From an uncultured Eubacteriales bacterium (GTDB taxonomy: Bacteria > Bacillota > Clostridia > Christensenellales > Aristaeellaceae), in NCBI GenBank assembly GCA_902781095.1, contig CACZHW010000001.1, positions 169,458-233,457 on the forward strand: a stretch of DNA of 64,000 nucleotides. The letters are read 5' to 3'. The notes below the pieces were generated by a model. The model was not told the origin of the DNA. It searched no databases and was given only the letters and a program-made list of their open reading frames with translations. Positions 17,093 through 26,643 of the stretch are shown here, piece after piece. A program made the translations under genes and the position numbers. The stretch's first letter is position 1; every line of letters begins with the position of its first letter.

Positions 17093-18601
17093 TTATGCCT
17101 TCTTCTGGCGGAGCGGCTTTGTCGCGTAAATCAGCAGCACCGCTACGGCGATGATGAGGAAGACGGCGCTGATGGGCGAGGTGAGGAAGGGGACGAAGCT
17201 GCCCTTGGTGCGGATCATGCCGCGGCGGTAGTTGACCTCCGCCAGGGGCCCCAGGATGAAGCCCAGGATGAACGGCGTGGTCGGAATCTCCAGCTTTTTG
17301 AAGGTGAAGCCGATGATGCCGAAGATGAGGCACGCGATGACCTGGCTCATGTTGTTCTTCAGCGCATACGCGCCGATGACGCACAGCACGAAGACGCAGG
17401 GCAGCAGGATGTACTTCGGGATGCTGAGGAGCTTGACGAAGATGCGCAGGCCGAAGAACTCCATGAACAGCATGATCACGGAGGCGATCAGCATGGCGGC
17501 GAAGATGCCGTAGACCACGTCCGCCTGGTTCTGGAAGAGCAGCGGTCCGGGGGTCAGGCCGTGGAGCGTCAGCGCACCCAGCAGCATGGCCGTCGTCGTG
17601 TCGCCCGGGATGCCCAGGGTCAGCAGCGGCACCATGGCGCCGCCGATGGTCGCGTTGTTGGCCGTCTCGGAGGCCACGACGCCGTCGATGCGGCCCGTAC
17701 CCAGCGGCCCCAGTTCCGCCGCGTGCTTGTCGGAGTTCTTGGCGACGGTGTAGGCCATCATGTTGCTCGTGCCGCCGCCGATGCCGGGCAGGATGCCGAT
17801 GCCCATGCCGATGAGCGCGGAGCGCAGCGCGTTCCAGGCCTGGCCCGTGAACTCCTGCATGGAGAAGCCGAAGCCGCGGATGCCTTTCATCTGCGGTTTG
17901 GTCACCGTCTCGTCCGTGTGGCGGCTGGTCTCCGCGGCGCCGATGATCTCGCCCACGGCGAACAGGCCCACCATCACGGCCAGCATGTCGAAGCCGCCCT
18001 TCAGGTTCGTGTTGCCGAAGGTGAAGCGCGCCGTGCCCTCGATCGTGTCCGTTCCGACCGTGGAGAACATGAAGCCGATGACGCCCGCCATGATGCCTTT
18101 GACCATGTTGCCGCTGGAAAGCGTTGCGATCATGGTCAGCGAGAAGATGGCGATGGAGAAGAATTCGAAGTTGCCGAAGTTGATGGCGACCCGGGCGATC
18201 TGCGGCGCAATGAACATGAGCAGCACCGTGGAGAAGATCGTCCCCAGGAAGCTGAAGACGACGCCCACGCCCAGCGCCTTGGCCGCCTGGCCTTTTTCGA
18301 CCAGCGGATGGCCGTCAAAGCAGGTGGCCACGCTGGAGGGCGTGCCCGGGATGCGCAGCAGGATGGCGGAGATGAGGCCGCCGGAGATGGCGCCGATGAA
18401 CAGGGCCATGAGCAGCGTCATGGCGTTGGAAGACGTCATGGCGTAGGTGACGGGCAGAAACAGCGCGATGGCCATCGTCGCGGAGAGGCCGGGGAGCGCG
18501 CCGAAGACGATGCCCACCGCGACACCGATGAGCATGAGGAAGATGCCGGTTGGCGTAAGGACGGTGGCAAAGCCGCCGCCGATCAGCTGCAAAGTAGACA
18601 T
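17093..18601 (-). CDS. tctA: Tripartite tricarboxylate transporter, large membrane subunit
   Basis: TctA family, 502 residues with about twelve hydrophobic segments. It has the typical GALPGLSATMAIALFLPVTY, RIPGTPSSVATCFDGHPL, GIGILPGIGGGTSNMMAY and LTLGIPGDTTTAMLLGAL segments. It forms the secondary, binding-protein-dependent transporter with TctB and TctC. Because it is fused transcriptionally to gudD/garD/garK/garR, its substrate is inferred to be a sugar diacid and not citrate. The start follows AAGGAGA at normal spacing. Confidence 0.95.
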   Translation of the reverse strand: MSTLQLIGGGFATVLTPTGIFLMLIGVAVGIVFGALPGLSATMAIALFLPVTYAMTSSNAMTLLMALFIGAISGGLISAILLRIPGTPSSVATCFDGHPLVEKGQAAKALGVGVVFSFLGTIFSTVLLMFIAPQIARVAINFGNFEFFSIAIFSLTMIATLSSGNMVKGIMAGVIGFMFSTVGTDTIEGTARFTFGNTNLKGGFDMLAVMVGLFAVGEIIGAAETSRHTDETVTKPQMKGIRGFGFSMQEFTGQAWNALRSALIGMGIGILPGIGGGTSNMMAYTVAKNSDKHAAELGPLGTGRIDGVVASETANNATIGGAMVPLLTLGIPGDTTTAMLLGALTLHGLTPGPLLFQNQADVVYGIFAAMLIASVIMLFMEFFGLRIFVKLLSIPKYILLPCVFVLCVIGAYALKNNMSQVIACLIFGIIGFTFKKLEIPTTPFILGFILGPLAEVNYRRGMIRTKGSFVPFLTSPISAVFLIIAVAVLLIYATKPLRQKKA

Positions 18602-18634
18602 AAGCGGTATCTCCTTTCCCTATTACTCAGAGGA

Positions 18635-19138
18635 TCAGAATCCCAGCAGGCTTTCGATGACCCCGCGCGGCAGCAGCTGCTGCAGTCCGACGCGGAAGGC
18701 CACGAAGACAAGGGCGGTAAAGACGACGGCCACGAGGCAGAACAGCCCGTAGTTGCGCTTTTCCGCGGGGGACAGGATGATCATCTGAAGGAAAAGGTAG
18801 AGGATGGTGGACAGGATGAAGCCGGCCACGGGCAGGATGAGGATATAGCCGATGATGACCGCGAAGGTGAGCAGCACGGCCGCAAGGTCGCCGCGGTCCA
18901 TCTTCTTCGCCTGGCTGTCCGTCTCCGGCTCCTTCAGCTTCCTCAGGCCCTGCACGATGCACAGGATTGACAGGAAGGCCAACAGAACGCCCAGCAGCGT
19001 GGGCATGATCCTTGCACTGGCAAAGCCGGGCGTCAGCTTGGGGCGCGTTTTGATCTGCTGGGCAAAGAACAGGTAGAGGCCGCTGACCAGCAGCATCACG
19101 ATGCCCAGAATCAAATCTCTGCATTTTTTAAATGACAT
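18635..19138 (-). CDS. tctB: Tripartite tricarboxylate transporter, small membrane subunit
   Basis: TctB family, 167 residues with four predicted transmembrane helices (DLILGIVMLLVSGLYLFFA near the start, then GVLLAFLSILCI, VLLTFAVIIGYILIL and LFCLVAVVFTALVFVAF). The ATG at 19138 follows GGAGGAGG. An in-frame ATG at 19180 would start inside the -12 element of the sigma-54 promoter (19179-19196) and would lie upstream of the likely transcript start. It is the first gene of the operon. Confidence 0.9.
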   Translation of the reverse strand: MSFKKCRDLILGIVMLLVSGLYLFFAQQIKTRPKLTPGFASARIMPTLLGVLLAFLSILCIVQGLRKLKEPETDSQAKKMDRGDLAAVLLTFAVIIGYILILPVAGFILSTILYLFLQMIILSPAEKRNYGLFCLVAVVFTALVFVAFRVGLQQLLPRGVIESLLGF

Positions 19139-19178
19139 GGTACTCCTCCTCCGCTGTAAAAGTGTGCTGAACCTCTTC

Positions 19179-19196
19179 ATGCCAAAACCGTGCCAA
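19179..19196 (-). promoter_or_regulatory. Sigma-54 promoter of the tctB-rpoN-gar operon
   Basis: On the minus strand TTGGCACGGTTTTGGCAT contains GG (-24) and GC (-12) separated by exactly ten bases, matching the TGGCAC-N5-TTGC consensus except for one G. Predicted transcription starts near 19170, about 30 bases before tctB. Confidence 0.75.
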
Positions 19197-19203
19197 CTTA
19201 TAA

Positions 19204-19213
19204 TTTCCGGAAA
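19204..19213. promoter_or_regulatory. Palindrome TTTCCGGAAA between the two sigma-54 promoters
   Basis: Perfect 10-base palindrome, lying about 8 bases beyond the -24 element of the tctB promoter and about 140 bases upstream of the tctC promoter. The position fits an activator or repressor site, but no second copy was seen. Confidence 0.3.
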
Positions 19214-19262
19214 GAGTTTATCAGAAGAAGCAGCTCGCCGTCCAGCGCCCCGCGGCTTTCCC

Positions 19263-19297
19263 CGCAGACGGCGGCCGGATTCCGCCCCCGGTCTGCG
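19263..19297. promoter_or_regulatory. Inverted repeat, candidate upstream activating sequence
   Basis: CGCAGAC (19263-19269) and GTCTGCG (19291-19297) form 7-base inverted arms 21 bases apart. They lie roughly 80 bases from each of the two divergent sigma-54 promoters, a normal distance for an enhancer of a sigma-54 activator. No other evidence. Confidence 0.35.
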
Positions 19298-19343
19298 CTC
19301 TCGGATAACCGGTTTTACAAACTTTGCCGTCCCCTTTCCGTAA

Positions 19344-19361
19344 TTGGCACGTTTTTCGCAT
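19344..19361 (+). promoter_or_regulatory. Sigma-54 promoter of tctC
   Basis: TTGGCACGTTTTTCGCAT: GG at 19346-19347 and GC at 19358-19359, ten bases apart, with a perfect TGGCAC -24 element and TCGC in place of TTGC at -12. It faces tctC, with a leader of about 45 bases before 19414. Confidence 0.75.
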
Positions 19362-19413
19362 TTAATTTGTCAACAGGGGAAAATCCCCCGAAAAAACAAG
19401 GAGGAAGACACAC

Positions 19414-20376
19414 ATGAAGAAATTCCTGACCCTCGCGCTCGCCATCGTCATGGCTCTCGCCTGCGTCTGTGCCCTGGCCGAGTGGCCGGAGCGCGCCATC
19501 GAGCTGATCGTTCCCGCCAACCCCGGCGGAGACACCGACGCCAACGCCCGCGCGCTGGCTGCCGCGCTGAACGAGACCCTCGGCTGGAACGTCATCGTCT
19601 CCAACATGGCGGGCGGCTCCGGCGCCGTCTCCTTCGAGGACGTGCTCTCCAACCCCGATGACGGCTACCGCTTCGTCTTCTATCACAGCGGCGCCTGCAT
19701 CACCCAGATGATGGGCATGTACGAGGAGTTCAACGTGCTGGACGACTTCAAGCTCGCCGGCATGCCGTTCCTCGATTACTCCAACGCGTTCGTCATCAAC
19801 TCCGCCAACCCGAATTTCTCTGACATCCCCTCCCTCGTGGAATACATGAAGGCCAACCCCGGCGCCGTCTCCTTCGCGACCGAGACCGGCTCCTTCACGC
19901 ACCTGCACGTCGTGGCCTTCCAGGAAGCCGCGGGCGTTGAGTTCAACATCGTCGACGCCGGCACCGCCGCCCAGAAGACCACCGAGCTCCTCGGCCAGCG
20001 CCTCGACGTCATCGGCACGCAGGCCGGCCTGGTCCGCGACTACCTGCCCGAAATCGGCACCGGCGAATTCACCTGCCTGGGCATCCTGGCGGACGAGCGC
20101 CTCGAAAGCGCGCCGCAGATCCCGACCCTCAAGGAGCAGGGCTACGACGTCGTCTTCTCCAAGTTCTTCTACCTGGCCGCCCCGAACAGCGTCGACGACA
20201 GCATCATCGCCGCGATGAACGAGGGCCTGGCGAAGGTCGTGGACAACGAGGGCCTCAAGGAATACGCCAAGAACCAGTGGGTCAACATCTCCAGCATGAC
20301 GCCGGAAGAGACCGAAGCGTACTACGCCGAGCAGTACAACCTGTACTCCGGCTACCTGGCGGACTACATCGAGTAA
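19414..20376 (+). CDS. tctC: Tripartite tricarboxylate transporter solute-binding protein
   Basis: TctC/Bug-family extracytoplasmic binding protein, 320 residues. The signal peptide is KKFLTLALAIVMALACVCALA; cleavage after ALA is likely, but the Cys residues leave a lipoprotein form possible. The mature part has the family start WPERAIELIVPANPGGDTD (binding loop), then NMAGGSGAVS. The start follows AAGGAGG. It is transcribed away from tctBA by its own sigma-54 promoter and ends at a strong terminator, allowing the excess of binding protein over membrane subunits that such systems need. Confidence 0.95.
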   Translation: MKKFLTLALAIVMALACVCALAEWPERAIELIVPANPGGDTDANARALAAALNETLGWNVIVSNMAGGSGAVSFEDVLSNPDDGYRFVFYHSGACITQMMGMYEEFNVLDDFKLAGMPFLDYSNAFVINSANPNFSDIPSLVEYMKANPGAVSFATETGSFTHLHVVAFQEAAGVEFNIVDAGTAAQKTTELLGQRLDVIGTQAGLVRDYLPEIGTGEFTCLGILADERLESAPQIPTLKEQGYDVVFSKFFYLAAPNSVDDSIIAAMNEGLAKVVDNEGLKEYAKNQWVNISSMTPEETEAYYAEQYNLYSGYLADYIE

Positions 20377-20387
20377 TCCTTCTTCAT

Positions 20388-20427
20388 GAACGGAAAGCGG
20401 TTGCCTTCGGGCAGCCGTTTTCCGTTT
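20388..20427 (+). terminator. Terminator after tctC
   Basis: Long stem of about 16 bp (ACGGAAAGCGGTTGCC with GGCAGCCGTTTTCCGT, two wobble pairs) closed by a C(TTCG)G loop. The following T-run is short (TTTC), but the stem is very stable. It separates tctC from the regulator gene. Confidence 0.7.
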
Positions 20428-20436
20428 CAACGGGTG

Positions 20437-20465
20437 TTGCAAATGTTTCACTTTTGTTTTATAAT
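20437..20465 (+). promoter_or_regulatory. Sigma-70-type promoter of the sigma-54 activator gene
   Basis: TTGCAA (20437-20442), exact 17-base spacer, TATAAT (20460-20465). The activator is therefore likely made independently of sigma-54. Confidence 0.75.
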
Positions 20466-20485
20466 GAAACATAGAGGTGAAACAT
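20443..20485. promoter_or_regulatory. Operator-like ATGTTTCA/TGAAACAT repeats over the activator promoter
   Basis: Perfect 8-base inverted arms ATGTTTCA (20443-20450) and TGAAACAT (20465-20472) span the spacer and -10 box. A third TGAAACAT (20478-20485) follows 13 bases after the second. The layout suggests repression of the regulator gene, perhaps by its own product. The motif was not seen between tctB and tctC. Confidence 0.5.
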
Positions 20486-20486
20486 C

Positions 20487-22421
<1,935 letters not shown>

Positions 22422-22427
22422 CAGCCA

Positions 22428-22464
22428 AACCGGGCGGCTCAGGCCGTCCGGTTCAGTTTGTTTT
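22428..22464 (+). terminator. Terminator after the sigma-54 activator gene
   Basis: AACCGGGCGGC and GCCGTCCGGTT form an 11-bp stem (one G-U wobble in plus-strand RNA) with a TCAG loop, followed by a T-rich tail. It overlaps the 3' end of the convergent LysR gene. Confidence 0.6.
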
Positions 22465-23359
22465 CCCAGTATTCCCGGCACAGGGCGATAAACAGCTCCT
22501 CGGGCCGTGCCACCGGTTCGTCCCTGCGGGTGACCAGCGTGATCTGCCACGCGGGGCGCTGCGGCAGGCGGAAGTAGAGGACCTCCCCGTCCTCAAGCGC
22601 GTAGGTCGCCGGCAGCAGGCAGCAGCCGAGGCCGGCGGCGGCCACGCGGTATTTGCTGACGTTGCTCGCGGTCGAAAACAGGGTCTGCGGCACAAAGCCC
22701 GCCTCGTGAAAGAGCGCCTGCGTGATGTCATAAAGGGTGGAGCGCCGCGTGATGCGGACGAAGGGCTCCTCCCGGAAGCGGCCAAGGTCGGTGACGGGCG
22801 CGCCGCGCCAGCCCCGGCTTGCACCGGCGGAGAGCGGATTGCCGGCGGGCACGCCCAGCAGGATCTCCTCCTCGGCCATCCAATGATAGCGGTGCTGGTC
22901 GCGGTGCGATTCCCCCACGGTGGCCAGGCCCACGTCGATCTCCCCCGCGCCCAGCATTCGCTGCATCGCGCGCACGTGGCACTCCACGGGCTCCAGCCGC
23001 ACCTGCGGAAACGCCCGGTGGAAGGCCGGGTACACGGCGGTGAACATGTCCACCCCGCGCTCCGGGATGAGCCCGACGACGAGGCTCCTGCGGCTCTGCT
23101 CCGCGCAGTCCGCGATGCGGTTGTAGGCGCTGCGCCGCAGCTGCAGGATCGCCCTGGCCGTCTCCAGATAGATTTCGCCCGCGGGCGTCGGCTGCCAGTT
23201 GGCGCGGGAACGGATGAACAGCGGCGTGCCCAGCTCCGCCTCCAGCTTGCCCAGCTGCTGGTTGAGCGCCGACTGGGTGACGAAGCGCTTCTCCGCCGCG
23301 CGGGCGATGCTCTGCTCGTCCGCGATCGCCAGGATGTTTTCCATGAGATGCAGGTCCAT
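22439..23359 (-). CDS. LysR-family transcriptional regulator
   Basis: LTTR of 306 residues. The N-terminal winged HTH (MENILAIADEQSIARAAEKR, then VTQSALNQQLGKLEAELG) is followed by a LysR substrate-binding domain. The ATG at 23359 has GGGAGGA 7 bases upstream; an in-frame ATG at 23395 would lie inside the repeats at 23373-23394. It is divergent from the GlpA-like operon with a 133-base shared region, so it probably controls that operon. Inducer unknown. Confidence 0.93.
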   Translation of the reverse strand: MDLHLMENILAIADEQSIARAAEKRFVTQSALNQQLGKLEAELGTPLFIRSRANWQPTPAGEIYLETARAILQLRRSAYNRIADCAEQSRRSLVVGLIPERGVDMFTAVYPAFHRAFPQVRLEPVECHVRAMQRMLGAGEIDVGLATVGESHRDQHRYHWMAEEEILLGVPAGNPLSAGASRGWRGAPVTDLGRFREEPFVRITRRSTLYDITQALFHEAGFVPQTLFSTASNVSKYRVAAAGLGCCLLPATYALEDGEVLYFRLPQRPAWQITLVTRRDEPVARPEELFIALCREYWENKLNRTA

Positions 23360-23372
23360 TTTGCGTCCTCCC

Positions 23373-23394
23373 GAACTTAAGCTGAACTTAAGCA
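23373..23394. promoter_or_regulatory. Tandem 11-base repeats, candidate LysR site
   Basis: GAACTTAAGCT and GAACTTAAGCA lie head to tail, 19 bases upstream of the -35 box at 23413. A one-helical-turn period and CTTAAG half-palindromes fit a LysR-type recognition/activation site. Confidence 0.5.
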
Positions 23395-23412
23395 ACTTTC
23401 AGATAAGCGAAA

Positions 23413-23441
23413 TTGACAGGTATTAAGACTGCCTGTATAGT
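23413..23441 (+). promoter_or_regulatory. Promoter of the GlpA-like operon
   Basis: TTGACA (23413-23418), 17-base spacer, TATAGT (23436-23441). The leader is about 45 bases to the start at 23493. Confidence 0.75.
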
Positions 23442-23492
23442 ATAGGAAACGACATCCAAATGCAAGCGTTCCGGGAGAGAAGGAGGAGTTTC

Positions 23493-24959
23493 ATGCAGAC
23501 CAGTGACGTCATCATCATCGGCGGAGGCGTCGTCGGCAGCGCGATTGCGCGCGAGCTGACGCGCTACCGGCTGAAAGTAACCGTGCTGGAAAAGGAGAGC
23601 GACGTCTGCACCCAGACCAGCGGGCGCAACACCGGCATGCTGCACGCCGGCTTTCTGTACAAGACGGGCAGCCTCAAGGCCCGGTGCTGCGTGGAGGGCA
23701 ACCGCGAGTTCGACCAGGTCGCCAGGGAGCTGGACGTCCCCTTCAAGCGGACGGGCAAGCTGATCGTCGGCTTCACGGAGGAACACCGCCAGCGGCTGCT
23801 GGCCATGATCGAGCGCGGCCGCGCCAACGGCGTCCCCGGCATGGAGCTCATCGACCGCAAACGCATGGACGAGATCGACCCCTCCGCCGGCGGCAACTTC
23901 GCCATTTACTGCCCCACCAGCGGCATCCTGGATCCCTTCATTTACACCATCGCGCTGGCGGAGAACGCCGTCAAAAACGGCGCCCGCTATCACCTGTACA
24001 CGGAGGTGACCGGCCACGACCGCCTGGAGGACGGCCGCCACGTGCTGCACACCGGCAAGGGCGACTTCGCCTGCCGCTGGGTCATCAACAGCGCCGGGCT
24101 GCACAGCGCCGAAATCAGCGAAATGCTGGGCATCCCGGGTTACGTCATCCAGCCTGTAAAGGGCGAATACTTCGTGCTGGACAAGAAGGCCGGCGCGTTT
24201 GCGAAGATCCCGGTTTACCCGGCGCCCACGGAGCGCAACACCTTCGACACCCACGCCACCCCGACGGTGGACGGCAACGTCCTGGTCGGGCCAAACAGCT
24301 TCAACGTGACGGACGGCGAGGACTACAGCGTGCGACAGGTGGGCATGGACGGCCTGCAGGAGAGCGGCGCGCGCATGTTCAAACACATGCGGCGCGAATA
24401 CTACATCCGCACCTTCGCGGGCGCCCGTCCCAAGCGCATCGACCCCGCCACCGGCGAGATCCAGGACTTCCTCATCGAGTGCCGCGACGACGTCCCCGGC
24501 GTCATCAACCTCGTGGGCATCGAAAGCCCCGGCCTCACCAGCGCGCTGCCCATCGCCCGCCGCGTCGTCGGGCTGCTGCGGGAGCGCGAGGAGCTCCTCC
24601 CCAACCCGGATTTCGATCCCGTCCGCAAGGGCATCGTCCGCTTTCACGAAGCCAGCCGGGAGGAGCAGGCCCGCCTCGTCGCCGCCGATCCCGACTACGG
24701 CGAGATCGTGTGCCGCTGCGAGACGGTGACGCGGGCGGAAATCCGCCAGGCGATCCACAACCCGCTGGGCGTCTCCACGGTCAACGGCATCAAGGTGCGC
24801 ACCCGCGCCTCCATGGGGCGCTGCCAGGGCGGCTACTGCGAGACGCGCATCACGGCCATGATCCGGGAGGAGCTGGGCCGCGCCGTCACCGACGTGCGGC
24901 TGACAAACGGGGATTCCGCGATGTTCACAGGCTACGTAAAGGGAGGCGAACAGGCATGA
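23493..24959 (+). CDS. GlpA-like FAD-dependent dehydrogenase with BFD-type Fe-S domain
   Basis: FAD oxidoreductase of the DAO/GlpA type, 488 residues. It has an N-terminal dinucleotide-binding motif VIIIGGGVVGSAIAREL, TSGRNTGMLHAGFLY in the FAD/substrate region, and a C-terminal BFD-like [2Fe-2S] domain with cysteines in IVCRCETVTRAEIRQAI and GRCQGGYCETRI. Relatives oxidise 2-hydroxyacids or glycerol-3-phosphate. The start at 23493 follows AAGGAGGAG; an earlier ATG at 23460 lacks a site. It overlaps the next gene by four bases and forms a set with the GlpB-like and DUF1667 genes. No GlpC-like membrane subunit is present. Substrate undecided. Confidence 0.9.
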   Translation: MQTSDVIIIGGGVVGSAIARELTRYRLKVTVLEKESDVCTQTSGRNTGMLHAGFLYKTGSLKARCCVEGNREFDQVARELDVPFKRTGKLIVGFTEEHRQRLLAMIERGRANGVPGMELIDRKRMDEIDPSAGGNFAIYCPTSGILDPFIYTIALAENAVKNGARYHLYTEVTGHDRLEDGRHVLHTGKGDFACRWVINSAGLHSAEISEMLGIPGYVIQPVKGEYFVLDKKAGAFAKIPVYPAPTERNTFDTHATPTVDGNVLVGPNSFNVTDGEDYSVRQVGMDGLQESGARMFKHMRREYYIRTFAGARPKRIDPATGEIQDFLIECRDDVPGVINLVGIESPGLTSALPIARRVVGLLREREELLPNPDFDPVRKGIVRFHEASREEQARLVAADPDYGEIVCRCETVTRAEIRQAIHNPLGVSTVNGIKVRTRASMGRCQGGYCETRITAMIREELGRAVTDVRLTNGDSAMFTGYVKGGEQA

Positions 24960-26191
24960 TGCATGAACAGGCAGTCATCGTAGGCGGCGGCCCCGCCGGC
25001 CTGGCGGCCGCGCTGCGGCTGAGGGAAAAGGGCGTAAAGGACATCCTGATCCTGGAGCGCGAGCACAAGCCCGGCGGCATCCTGCGCCAGTGCATCCACG
25101 ACGGCTTCGGCCTCATGCGCTTCGGGGAGAGCCTCTCCGGGCCGGAGTACGCGCAGCGCTTCATCGACCGCGTCGAAGAGGCCGGCATCCGCTGCATCAC
25201 GGACTGCACCGTGCTGGACATCACGCATGACAAGCTGGTCACGGCGGTCAGCCGCAACCTGGGTCTTCTGCAGATCCAGGCGGACGCCGTGCTGCTGACC
25301 ATGGGCTGCCGGGAGCGCACCCGCGGCGCGCTGGCCACCCCGGGCACCCGTCCCGCGGGCGTGTACACCGCCGGCGTGGCGCAGAGCTACATCAACCTGC
25401 AGAACGTCATGGTCGGCCGTGAAATCGTCATCCTGGGCAGCGGCGACATCGGCCTCATCATGGCTAGGCGGCTGACGCTGGAAGGCGCCCACGTCAAAGG
25501 CGTCTACGAGGTGCAGCCCTATCCGTCCGGCCTGCCCCGCAACATCGAGCAGTGCCTGAACGATTACCACATTCCCCTCCACCTCAGCCACACGGTCGTG
25601 GATATCCGCGGCCGCGAGCGGCTGACCAGCGTGGTGGTCGCACAGTGCGACGAGCGCTTCCGCCCCATCCCCGGCACCGAGGAGGAGATCCCCTGCGACA
25701 CGCTGATCCTGTCCGTGGGCCTGATCCCCGAGAACGAGCTCAGCCTGGCCGCCGGCGTGGAGCTGGACGCCCGCACCCGCGGCGCCTTCGTGGACGAGCA
25801 CTACCAGACCGGCGTGCCCGGGATCTTCGCGGCGGGCAACGTGCTGCACGTGCACGACCTGGTGGACTTCGTCTCCCTGGAGGCCGAGGCGCTGGCCGAC
25901 AGCGCGGCCGAGTACCTGCTTTGCGGCAGCCTGCCGGAGTGCAGTCTGGAGGTCAAAGCCGGGAGCAACGTGGGCCACGTCATCCCCCAGCGCTTCTCCG
26001 CCACCCGCTCCTTCACCCTTTCCCTGCGCGTGCGTCAGCCGCTGAAGGACGTCAGCATCGTGGTGCGCCAGGGCGAAAAAGAGGTGCTGCGCAAAAAGAT
26101 GCGCAAAGCGCTGCCGGCTGAAATGATCCAGCTGCCCATCAAGGCCGAAAAGCTCATTCCCGGTGTGGAACTGGAGGTGTCTGCAGAATGA
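24956..26191 (+). CDS. GlpB-like NAD(P)/FAD-dependent oxidoreductase
   Basis: Pyridine-nucleotide-disulfide-type flavoprotein, 411 residues. The FAD motif VIVGGGPAGLAAAL is at the N-terminus, a second nucleotide site IVILGSGDIGLIMARRL lies mid-protein, and FAAGNVLHVHDLVDFVS is near the C-terminus. It lacks the CxxC of thioredoxin reductases but carries GCRERTRG. It probably accepts electrons from the GlpA-like subunit and passes them to NAD or another acceptor. The start ATG overlaps the upstream stop (ATGA); an adjacent ATG at 24959 is an alternative. Confidence 0.9.
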   Translation: MMHEQAVIVGGGPAGLAAALRLREKGVKDILILEREHKPGGILRQCIHDGFGLMRFGESLSGPEYAQRFIDRVEEAGIRCITDCTVLDITHDKLVTAVSRNLGLLQIQADAVLLTMGCRERTRGALATPGTRPAGVYTAGVAQSYINLQNVMVGREIVILGSGDIGLIMARRLTLEGAHVKGVYEVQPYPSGLPRNIEQCLNDYHIPLHLSHTVVDIRGRERLTSVVVAQCDERFRPIPGTEEEIPCDTLILSVGLIPENELSLAAGVELDARTRGAFVDEHYQTGVPGIFAAGNVLHVHDLVDFVSLEAEALADSAAEYLLCGSLPECSLEVKAGSNVGHVIPQRFSATRSFTLSLRVRQPLKDVSIVVRQGEKEVLRKKMRKALPAEMIQLPIKAEKLIPGVELEVSAE

Positions 26192-26550
26192 AACGGACCT
26201 TTACCTGCATCGTCTGCCCCAACGGCTGCGAAATCGATGCTGAATACGAGGGCAGCCGGGTGATTTCCGTCACCGGCAACCTCTGCCCCAAGGGCAAGAC
26301 CTATGTGACGCAGGAGCTGGTGGACCCGCGGCGGACCATCGCGACCAGCATGCGCGTCGACGGCGGCGAGCTGCCGCTGGCCAGCGTCCGGCTGACCCGC
26401 CCCATCCCGAAGGACCGCATCTTCGACGTGATGGCCGAGATCAACCGCCACTCCCTCACGGCCCCGGTGGCCATTGGCGACGTCGCCGTCCCGGACATCC
26501 TGGGCCTCGGCAGCGACGTGATCGTGACCAAGAACGTCGCCCGCGCGTAA
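26188..26550 (+). CDS. DUF1667 protein
   Basis: Small Cys-containing protein, 120 residues, of the DUF1667 family, regularly found next to GlpA/GlpB-like pairs in Firmicutes. It has an N-terminal CIVCPNGCE motif and GNLCPKGKTY, four Cys arranged like an iron-sulfur or zinc site, then TRPIPKDRIFDVMAEI. It is probably the third, electron-carrying subunit of the complex. The four-base overlap with the preceding gene supports stoichiometric production. Confidence 0.9.
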   Translation: MKRTFTCIVCPNGCEIDAEYEGSRVISVTGNLCPKGKTYVTQELVDPRRTIATSMRVDGGELPLASVRLTRPIPKDRIFDVMAEINRHSLTAPVAIGDVAVPDILGLGSDVIVTKNVARA

Positions 26551-26643
26551 CGCGCCGCCCCATCACACCCGCGGAATTGGCCGCGCCCGGCGCTGCGGAT
26601 TCCGCGTTCCGGCTGCTTGCACCGGATGAGAAAGGAGAACCGC

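Noticed and set aside
19141..19180. Upstream ATG at 19180 as the start of tctB
   Set aside because: It lies within the -12 element of the sigma-54 promoter and upstream of the predicted transcript start; ATG 19138 has GGAGGAGG.
23684..24955. Possible fusion of the two FAD oxidoreductases into one 835-residue protein
   Set aside because: The N-terminal part of that frame is Arg/Pro-rich nonsense antiphase to the GlpA-like gene; the real second gene starts at the ATGA overlap at 24956.
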